From: Candidatus Peregrinibacteria bacterium
GTDB taxonomy: Bacteria > Patescibacteriota > Gracilibacteria > Peribacterales > Peribacteraceae
Assembly: GCA_016866815.1 (NCBI GenBank)
Contig: VGKZ01000038.1
Location: forward strand, 1 to 9,657
DNA length: 9,657 nucleotides
Direction: 5' to 3'
The notes under the pieces are model-generated. The model searched no databases. It was given only the letters and a program-made list of their open reading frames with translations, and had not been told where the DNA came from. Shown piece by piece: positions 5,510-9,657 of the stretch. Made by a program: the position numbers and the translations under genes. The stretch's first letter is position 1, and every line of letters begins with the position of its first letter.

Positions 5510-6415
5510 TCATTGCCGATCTGGAGGCTGTCGCAGCGGAAATCGCCATTTCCGAACTTCCTCGGGAGGCAGCAGGGTGATGTAGAGCGGTACCAGGAAA
5601 ACGAGGAACGACCAGATCGAGAGGAGGAGAAGAACCAATACATGAAAGGTGATACCGAGGACAAAGAACCATTTCTGTGTCGGTCGCCACACGAGTCCGA
5701 AGGGCAGAACGAATTCAAAGAAGAGCACCGATCGTACGACAGCATCGTAGAAAGCCATCGGCAGATTCAGGCGGACGAATGAACGTGCGAGCGGAGTGCC
5801 CCAGTCGCTGAGGAGCGAGTAGGCGAGGATTTCGCCGGTCTTCCAGTCCGTGAGGCCGAGTTTTTGCCATCCCGAACCGAGATACGTGAGGCACACTTGT
5901 ACCATCAGGAGTCTCTGCGGCAGCGCACACACCGGTTCCCATGCCGTCCATGATCCTCTTTCGCTTTTCATACGCAGTGACAGCGTTCTGTCTGCACCGC
6001 TGCAGAGCAGGACAATCAAAACGAAGATCAGGAGACGATGGAATGTAGCCGGGAAGACGTGAAGGTAGATCTGCCAGAAGTAGAGGCCGCTCACGATCAC
6101 CGTCGCGATGGAGAGACGCATGTGCCATCCGATCGCCATGCACGCCGCACCGGCGAGCAGTGCGACGAAGAGTGCGACTGTGCCCCAGAACGGAGCGGGC
6201 ATCAGCAGGCTATTCCAGGGAGGTGCGACTCTGTCGGCATAGAACGGAATCGTCACTCCGTCCGCGCTGAACAGCAGACGCAGGTGTGGGGCGTGGGACG
6301 CTGCCCACAGGAAAATAGCGGCACCTGTGACGATGCGCACGATGGCAAGGGCGTGCGGAGGAATCGGTTCGGTCCACCAGTGCTCCCAGCCGGCAAATGC
6401 ACTGCGGAGCGTCAT
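5510..6415 (-). CDS. HTTM-domain integral membrane protein
   Basis: A 301-residue multi-pass membrane protein of the HTTM family (horizontally transferred transmembrane domain, related to vitamin K-dependent gamma-glutamyl carboxylase). Family landmarks seen: LLFSADGVTIPF after the first helix; HRLLIFVLIVLLCSGADRTL; QRLLMVQVCLTYLGSGWQKL with a Trp-x-x-Gly (WKTG) shortly after; and FEFVLPFGLVW followed by GITFHVLVLLLLSIWSF. The Lys in SGWQKL lies in the area of the carboxylase active-site Lys, but true carboxylation is not implied; most prokaryotic HTTM proteins have no proven activity. The start is ATG 6415, whose ATGA overlaps the stop of the preceding gene; an open frame extends to 6487 inside that gene. 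The coupling indicates a joint role with the upstream single-pass protein. No intrinsic terminator follows. Confidence 0.85.
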   Translation of the reverse strand: MTLRSAFAGWEHWWTEPIPPHALAIVRIVTGAAIFLWAASHAPHLRLLFSADGVTIPFYADRVAPPWNSLLMPAPFWGTVALFVALLAGAACMAIGWHMRLSIATVIVSGLYFWQIYLHVFPATFHRLLIFVLIVLLCSGADRTLSLRMKSERGSWTAWEPVCALPQRLLMVQVCLTYLGSGWQKLGLTDWKTGEILAYSLLSDWGTPLARSFVRLNLPMAFYDAVVRSVLFFEFVLPFGLVWRPTQKWFFVLGITFHVLVLLLLSIWSFLVFLVPLYITLLPPEEVRKWRFPLRQPPDRQ

Positions 6416-6879
6416 GGTGCTGTAGCGAGAGGGGTAGACGTGGAGAACGGCTTCAGCCAATCTCTGCTCTCCGGAGAGAGCGGCCAAGTGACGGCGAAGA
6501 GTTCCAGCGCCGTATACGGATGTATCCTTTGCTCTTCCCGCAGCATCAGTCCCGCCAGACGGCGATATTGCACCAGCTTTGCTTCGTCTCCCCGGAACGA
6601 AGCCAGTTGTACCATGACCATGCGTTGACCGCGCCGGAACGGGAAATATTTTTCAACGGATATATCCCCCCATGTTCCGTCCGGTTTTTTTGCGCGAATT
6701 GCTATGTCCTGATTGTTTTTTGCGAAGCGCTGCCACGGAGACATGGACTCATAGCTCCAGCGGAAGAGGGGATCGGGAACGAATGGAATGCGTATCCGCA
6801 GCACCGAAAAGCTTATGCCTGCAAGAGAAACAAGCAGGTACCCTGCGATGACAGTCTGCAGCAGAATGCGGCGCAGCAT
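6412..6879 (-). CDS. Small single-pass membrane protein, putative HTTM partner
   Basis: A 155-residue protein with an N-terminal membrane helix (LLQTVIAGYLLVSLAGISFSVL) after a basic MLRR, leaving about 125 residues probably outside the membrane. It contains WSYESMSPWQRFAKNNQDIA and KKPDGTWGDISVEKYFPF, then a charged region and a C-terminal WPLSPESRDWLKPF. I cannot name a family with confidence. The arrangement (short anchored protein with a Trp-rich segment encoded directly before an HTTM gene) recalls small partner proteins found beside HTTM genes elsewhere, such as the DUF5819 group, but sequence identity to them is not established. It overlaps the HTTM start by 4 nt. Its ATG lies just 14 nt past the T-tract of the previous gene's terminator and 6 nt after an extended -10, TGCTACACT. 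Confidence 0.75.
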   Translation of the reverse strand: MLRRILLQTVIAGYLLVSLAGISFSVLRIRIPFVPDPLFRWSYESMSPWQRFAKNNQDIAIRAKKPDGTWGDISVEKYFPFRRGQRMVMVQLASFRGDEAKLVQYRRLAGLMLREEQRIHPYTALELFAVTWPLSPESRDWLKPFSTSTPLATAP

Positions 6880-6885
6880 GCCGCC

Positions 6886-6894
6886 AGTGTAGCA
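6886..6894 (-). promoter_or_regulatory. Extended -10 (TGCTACACT) for the HTTM pair
   Basis: On the minus strand TG-C-TACACT ends 6 nt before the ATG at 6879, implying a leaderless message. Its first base is the last T of the upstream terminator's U-tract, so terminator and promoter are fused and the hairpin occupies the -35 region. Confidence 0.5.
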
Positions 6895-6924
6895 AAAAAA
6901 AGCGGAGGCCTTGCGGTCTCCGCT
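6894..6924 (-). terminator. Strong intrinsic terminator
   Basis: On the minus strand AGCGGAGACC and GGCCTCCGCT form a 10-bp stem (one G-T pair in RNA) with a 4-nt loop, followed by eight T. It ends the secreted Cys-protein gene 23 nt after its stop. Confidence 0.9.
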
Positions 6925-6946
6925 CTTGAGAGCAGTGCGAACCGTA

Positions 6947-7411
6947 TTACCGTGTCTGCCCCTTGCTCAACTGCCTCCAGTGATCACGGATACAGAGGGA
7001 TTGCTCACCCTTGTCCGTTATACCTTTGCAAGCGTCGCGGGCGGAGTCAGCGCGGCTCTTGACCTGGCGGCGGGCATTGCCGCCGTCGCGGTTGTGCGTG
7101 CGGAGCCTCTCGAGATCGTAGGTTCCGATGCGGCGGATGTTCGTCGCAGGCTTGTTCGTGATGATGACGCGGCGCTCGCGGATCGTTCTGGCCTGCGGGA
7201 TACGGTCGCCGACATTCTGAAGGCGAAGGCGGTCGTTCCTGCGGTGGACGGTGAGGCAGCGTGTCTTTTCACGCCCGGCAAGCTCCATGCAGCGTGCCTG
7301 TGCCGCACTGATCGTCGGATCGTTCGTGTAGCGGGCGAAGCCTACGGGAACGAAGGACGCGCAGAGCGCACCTGTCGTGAGGAAGGAAACAGCGAGTTTT
7401 GTAACGGACAT
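6947..7411 (-). CDS. Small secreted basic protein with two Cys pairs, unknown function
   Basis: A 154-residue protein with a likely signal peptide (MSVTKLAVSFLTTGALCASFVPVGFA, predicted cleavage after Ala26). Family not recognised. The mature part is strongly basic and rich in arginine. It contains two similar motifs: ARCMELAGREKTRCLTVHRR (Cys41, Cys52) and DACKGITDKGEQSLCIRDHW (Cys128, Cys140), which look like two helical hairpins each closed by a disulfide, with an Arg-rich middle (RTIRERRVIITNKP, DLERLRTHNRDGGNARRQVK). The charge suggests binding to nucleic acid or anionic polymers outside the cell; that is inference. ATG 7411 is chosen because the signal peptide begins there; the open frame runs back to 7501 across the promoter. 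The gene is a monocistron between a TTGCGC-17-TATACT promoter and a strong terminator. Confidence 0.75.
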   Translation of the reverse strand: MSVTKLAVSFLTTGALCASFVPVGFARYTNDPTISAAQARCMELAGREKTRCLTVHRRNDRLRLQNVGDRIPQARTIRERRVIITNKPATNIRRIGTYDLERLRTHNRDGGNARRQVKSRADSARDACKGITDKGEQSLCIRDHWRQLSKGQTR

Positions 7412-7436
7412 AGAAACAGGGGGAAGTACGCGAAGG

Positions 7437-7465
7437 AGTATACGGGGGTGCAATTTGACGCGCAA
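7437..7465 (-). promoter_or_regulatory. Promoter TTGCGC-17-TATACT
   Basis: On the minus strand TTGCGC (7460-7465) and TATACT (7437-7442) are 17 nt apart. The expected start is near 7430, giving a leader of about 19 nt without a Shine-Dalgarno sequence, unlike the leaderless genes around it. Confidence 0.5.
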
Positions 7466-7471
7466 CGTCAA
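7455..7471. promoter_or_regulatory. Operator-like inverted repeat TTGACG-N5-CGTCAA
   Basis: TTGACGCGCAACGTCAA is a perfect 6-bp inverted repeat with a 5-nt spacer, covering the -35 of the secreted Cys-protein promoter. The position fits a repressor site for a dimeric regulator; the regulator is unknown. A second potential hairpin, CAATCC/GGATTG (7469-7489), adjoins it. Confidence 0.4.
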
Positions 7472-7523
7472 TCCACTGCGTGCGGATTGCATATTTTCCA
7501 TGTCAGGGTCTGCTCGCGTTTGA

Positions 7524-8453
7524 TCACCAGTCGTAGATCTCCGTCACGCTCTGTCCTTTGTCTACATGTGAAATGACCTGTGCGAGCAGCGGAGCGATCG
7601 GCAGGACTGTAAGGCCCCGGAATGCGCTGCGCTTGCAGGGAATACTATCGGTGACGATCACCTCCTTGAATGCGGCTTTCTTCATCATCTCCACGGCGTT
7701 TCCTGAGAAGATACCGTGCGTGGCGATGGCGTAGACGTCCTTGTTCGCACCGGCTTTGATCAGCGCTCTCTTGGCGGCGATGAGGCTGCCCCCCGTATCG
7801 ATCATGTCGTCGAACAGGATGCAGGTCTTTCCTTCGATTTCACCGACCAGTTCCAGAACTTCCGATTTCTGGTGCTCCGGACGGGTCTTGTGAATGATGG
7901 CGAGTTCCGCGCCGATCTGGTCTGCGAACTTCTTGGCACGTTTGGCGCCGCCTTCGTCCGGTGAGACGACGACGGTATCCTTGAGGTTTTTCGTACGGAT
8001 GTACTTCGCGAATATCGTCCTAGCCTCCAGTGCATCGACGGGAATGCTGAAGAACCCCTGCACCTGATCCGTATGGAGGTTCAGCGTGATGACGTGATCT
8101 GCTCCGGATGCTTCGAGGAGGCTGGCGATGAGCTTTGCGGAAATCGGTTCGCGTGGGAGTGCCACACGATCCTGCCGTGCGTACGGGAAGTGCGGGAGCA
8201 CAACGTGGATGATCTTTGCAAAGCTCAGCTTCGCCGCCTGGCACATCAGACAGAGCTCGATCAGGTCTTCATTGACGTTCCTTGTCGCGGTTTGGATGAT
8301 GAACACGTCTTTCCCACGCACGGTCTCGTCGTAGCGCACGTAGCGTTCCCCTCCGCTGAATCCTTTGAGCGTCACGCTCCCCAATGTCGTTTTGAGTTCC
8401 TTCGCGATGCTCTCGGCGAGCGCGGGATGCGATGATCCGGAGAAGATCTTCAT
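7524..8453 (-). CDS. prs: Ribose-phosphate pyrophosphokinase (PRPP synthetase)
   Basis: A 309-residue class I PRPP synthetase, which transfers pyrophosphate from ATP to ribose 5-phosphate to make PRPP for purine, pyrimidine, NAD, His and Trp synthesis. Landmarks: N-terminal MKIFSGSSHPALAESIAKEL; FPYARQDR, part of the ATP site; NLHTDQVQGFF with the metal-binding His; SPDEGGAKRAKKFA with the flexible-loop region; and the PRPP-binding loop ILFDDMIDTGGSL (usually VDDMIDTGGT). Length is typical. In CPR genomes, which often lack de novo nucleotide synthesis, PRPP probably feeds salvage. The gene is divergent from the PRC-barrel gene over 30 bp. On the minus strand an extended -10, TGATAAAAT, ends 7 nt before the ATG. 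No intrinsic terminator is evident after the stop. Confidence 0.97.
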   Translation of the reverse strand: MKIFSGSSHPALAESIAKELKTTLGSVTLKGFSGGERYVRYDETVRGKDVFIIQTATRNVNEDLIELCLMCQAAKLSFAKIIHVVLPHFPYARQDRVALPREPISAKLIASLLEASGADHVITLNLHTDQVQGFFSIPVDALEARTIFAKYIRTKNLKDTVVVSPDEGGAKRAKKFADQIGAELAIIHKTRPEHQKSEVLELVGEIEGKTCILFDDMIDTGGSLIAAKRALIKAGANKDVYAIATHGIFSGNAVEMMKKAAFKEVIVTDSIPCKRSAFRGLTVLPIAPLLAQVISHVDKGQSVTEIYDW

Positions 8454-8460
8454 CGGTGTT

Positions 8461-8469
8461 ATTTTATCA
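8461..8469 (-). promoter_or_regulatory. prs extended -10 (TGATAAAAT)
   Basis: On the minus strand TG-A-TAAAAT ends 7 nt before the prs ATG; five of six -10 bases match. Together with the opposite-strand TATCCT it fills the 30-bp divergent gap, so the two polymerases probably cannot bind at once. Confidence 0.5.
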
Positions 8470-8471
8470 TA

Positions 8472-8477
8472 TATCCT
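8472..8477 (+). promoter_or_regulatory. Possible -10 of the PRC-barrel gene
   Basis: TATCCT ends 6 nt before ATG 8484, as in ruvC. An alternative TATCAT lies at 8465-8470. No -35 is apparent, and any -35 would lie inside prs. Confidence 0.35.
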
Positions 8478-8483
8478 CTACCC

Positions 8484-9029
8484 ATGCACCTCCGTCTTTC
8501 CCCCTGCATCGGCATGCCCGTGGTGGAGGAGGGTACGGAAGACTTTCTGGGAAGTTTGAGCGGAGTGCTCATCGACCCGGATGTCGGCAGGATAGAGGGC
8601 ATGTACGTGCAGATTCCGGGATTTTTTTCGCAGCGTGAGCTCTTCTGCGCCTCACAGGACATTCTGCGCTTCGGAACCAGAGTCACCGTGCGTAGCGCCG
8701 ATGCCGTTTGTCCGCAGGAGGAGTTTATCCGTCTGGAATCCCTTTTCCGTGATCCGCGCACGGTTCTTGGTCAGCGTATTCGCACGGAATCGGGGTCCTA
8801 CATCGGACGCTGCAGTGACATTCAGTTTGAAACAGGCGGCATGCGCCTCGAGTGGATTTTTCCGCGACGCTCTTTCCGGTGGGGGCTCGCCCTTCCCGTG
8901 TCGGACATCATTGAAGTGAAGACCGATGCCATCGTCGTGCGCGACAGTGCAGCACTGGAGAAAGAGATTGAGGCGGAGCCTGCAGCTGACGAGCAGACAT
9001 CTGTACAGTCGGTGCCGGAGACCGCATAA
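8484..9029 (+). CDS. Protein with two PRC-barrel domains
   Basis: A 181-residue protein with two PRC-barrel-like repeats. The first (about residues 8-75) has IGMPVVEEGTEDFLGSLSGV, then DPDVGRIEGMYVQ and SQDILRFGTRVTVRS. The second (about 93-155) has LGQRIRTESGSYIGRCSDI, then LEWIF and LPVSDIIEVKTDAIVVRD. The alternation of a G-x-x-V/I start, a G-x-L/I-x-D turn and a D-I-x-x-F/V-G end is the PRC signature shared with RimM and photosynthetic reaction-centre subunit H. The tail (after about 160) is acidic and Ala/Glu-rich. PRC barrels are small binding modules, so the exact role is unknown; RimM is disfavoured because its N-terminal domain is missing. Divergent from prs; ends in a bidirectional terminator. 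Confidence 0.8.
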   Translation: MHLRLSPCIGMPVVEEGTEDFLGSLSGVLIDPDVGRIEGMYVQIPGFFSQRELFCASQDILRFGTRVTVRSADAVCPQEEFIRLESLFRDPRTVLGQRIRTESGSYIGRCSDIQFETGGMRLEWIFPRRSFRWGLALPVSDIIEVKTDAIVVRDSAALEKEIEAEPAADEQTSVQSVPETA

Positions 9030-9030
9030 A

Positions 9031-9061
9031 AAAACTCCCGGGATTGCTCCGCGGGAGTTTT
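9031..9061. terminator. Bidirectional intrinsic terminator
   Basis: AAAACTCCCG and CGGGAGTTTT form a 10-bp inverted repeat around an 11-nt loop. In the minus direction it ends in seven T; in the plus direction in four T. It separates the convergent PRC-barrel and pilin genes. Confidence 0.85.
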
Positions 9062-9081
9062 GCTTTCCGAGTGAGAATGGA

Positions 9082-9447
9082 TCACTGATCCGGCAGGCCT
9101 GCAACGATGGAGACAATCGCCTGTGCCAGAAGGATGATCACGAGACCGATGATCGCGTAGAAGATAGCCTTCTTTGCTTTGTCCTTCTCTGTCTCTTCAC
9201 CCTGCGATATCACGAGGCGGATACCGGCGATGACGATGATGATGACCGCGACGAGAGCCATGAAGCGGAGCACCAGGAAGAGGATATCCAGAATCGCACT
9301 GCGCGCAGAATCTTCATCCGTTGCATCGATACCCTCGATGGCCGGAACTTCGCCGAATAAGTCCTGTGCGAATGCCTTCGTCGCAGCGAAGAATGTGTAG
9401 GCTGCGAAGGAAGCACGGAATGAAAAGTTTTGGAGAGAATGGATCAT
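9082..9447 (-). CDS. TrbC/VirB2-like pilin family protein
   Basis: A 121-residue protein with the architecture of type IV secretion pilins, in the form very common in CPR genomes. It has a signal peptide (MIHSLQNFSFRASFAAYTFF..., cleavage likely after the Ala in AFA-QD, residue 27), a short acidic segment, a long first helix (LDILFLVLRFMALVAVIIIV, continuing to LVIS), a charged cytoplasmic loop QGEETEKDKAKKA, and a second helix AIIGLVIILLAQAIVSIVAG. Family membership (T4SS pilin/TrbC-like) follows from this layout and the KAKKAIFYAIIGLVIILLA motif. No other secretion genes are nearby, so it may act in a partial or reduced apparatus or as a general membrane protein. ATG 9447 starts the signal peptide; a TTG 26 codons earlier adds a charged stretch. 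No Shine-Dalgarno sequence is visible. Confidence 0.8.
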   Translation of the reverse strand: MIHSLQNFSFRASFAAYTFFAATKAFAQDLFGEVPAIEGIDATDEDSARSAILDILFLVLRFMALVAVIIIVIAGIRLVISQGEETEKDKAKKAIFYAIIGLVIILLAQAIVSIVAGLPDQ

Positions 9448-9541
9448 GTCGTTGGGTGGAAATTGAATGCATTCTTGCAGATGCCGTTCTCTTGACGCAA
9501 GTCCTTTGCAGGGTGTTACGTGCAATGAGGCTTGACACTGT

Positions 9542-9547
9542 ATTATA
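9542..9547 (-). promoter_or_regulatory. Possible pilin -10 (TATAAT), long leader
   Basis: A consensus TATAAT on the minus strand lies in the AT-rich gap after the edge gene. It would give a leader of about 88 nt before ATG 9447, the longest in the window. The leader contains the near-palindrome CTTGCGTCAAG (9491-9501). No good -35 is seen at 17 nt. Confidence 0.35.
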
Positions 9548-9555
9548 ATAATTTC

Positions 9556-9657
9556 TTATTCGTCCTCGTGTCCTTCGTTGCTCAGAAAGCCGACGGCGAC
9601 GAGAATCAGTGCCGGCAATGAGAACCACAGGTCCTGATTTTTCACCATCACCTGCAT
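9556..9657 (-). CDS. Partial or very small membrane protein at window edge
   Basis: Reading on the minus strand from the last base gives MQVMVKNQDLWFSLPALILV then AVGFLSNEGHEDE and a TAA. It has one hydrophobic segment (LWFSLPALILVAVGFL) followed by a short acidic tail. The frame is open to the window boundary, so this is either the C-terminus of a longer membrane protein or a complete peptide of 30-33 residues starting at one of the two ATGs (9655-9657 or 9646-9648). It precedes the pilin gene in the same direction. No family recognised. Confidence 0.45.
   Translation of the reverse strand: MQVMVKNQDLWFSLPALILVAVGFLSNEGHEDE

Noticed and set aside
6038..6628. 196-codon plus-strand open frame antisense to the HTTM gene
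   Set aside because: Composition is that of a reverse-complement shadow; the minus strand has the clear HTTM family motifs and coupled starts.
6911..7576. 221-codon plus-strand open frame opposite the secreted Cys-protein gene
   Set aside because: It crosses a strong terminator, a promoter and the 3' end of prs; no family features. The minus strand has a signal peptide, promoter and terminator that agree.
9532..9549. Plus-strand promoter TTGACA ... TATAAT
   Set aside because: The two hexamers are only 6 nt apart, far too close, and no plus-strand gene follows within the window.
1..9657. Alternative genetic code with TGA read as glycine (Gracilibacteria)
   Set aside because: TGA is used as the stop at 1737-1739, 5510-5512 and 6412-6414, and no large frame contains internal TGA.

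Overview
This looks like a chromosomal segment from a member of the Candidate Phyla Radiation (Patescibacteria), possibly a Peregrinibacteria/Peribacteria-type lineage. That placement is inferred from several traits: very short intergenic gaps, almost no Shine-Dalgarno sequences, an orphan two-helix TrbC/VirB2-like pilin of the type widespread in CPR genomes, and a fairly high GC content. TGA ends several genes (Nudix, HTTM, its partner) and never interrupts a large frame, so the Gracilibacteria/Absconditabacteria code, in which TGA is glycine, does not apply. No mobile-element genes, CRISPR array or rRNA were found.

Layout. (1) 86-2851, plus strand: a tight cluster of ribosomal protein L33 (rpmG), an EamA/DMT transporter whose first membrane helix is in another frame (apparent 1-nt insertion), an RppH-like Nudix hydrolase carrying an extra repeat-like peptide, and RecF. 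(2) 2925-3413, minus: RuvC, convergent with recF. (3) 3463-5112, plus: a 549-residue predicted exported protein of unknown function, divergent from ruvC. (4) 5113-5509: tRNA-Ile(GAT) on the minus strand, with a rearranged patch of its own 5' half, an inverted D-arm copy and a GC-rich palindrome just upstream. (5) 5510-7411, minus: an HTTM membrane protein translationally coupled to a small single-pass partner, then behind a strong terminator a small secreted basic cysteine protein. (6) 7524-8453, minus: PRPP synthetase (prs), divergent over 30 bp from a two-domain PRC-barrel protein (8484-9029, plus). (7) 9082-9657, minus: the pilin-like protein, and the end (or all) of a small membrane protein at the window edge.

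Functional picture. The known genes are core housekeeping: translation (L33, tRNA-Ile), nucleotide supply (prs), RNA or nucleotide turnover (Nudix), recombination and repair (recF, ruvC). Between them lie lineage-type envelope genes: DMT transporter, exported Ser-rich protein, HTTM pair, secreted Cys protein and pilin.

The strongest cross-window pattern is regulatory. For rpmG, Nudix, ruvC, the HTTM partner, prs and the PRC gene a -10-like hexamer ends only 6-7 nt before the start codon, and for the 3463 gene 10 nt before. This implies leaderless or near-leaderless transcripts. The most unusual local structure is the scrambled sequence upstream of tRNA-Ile.
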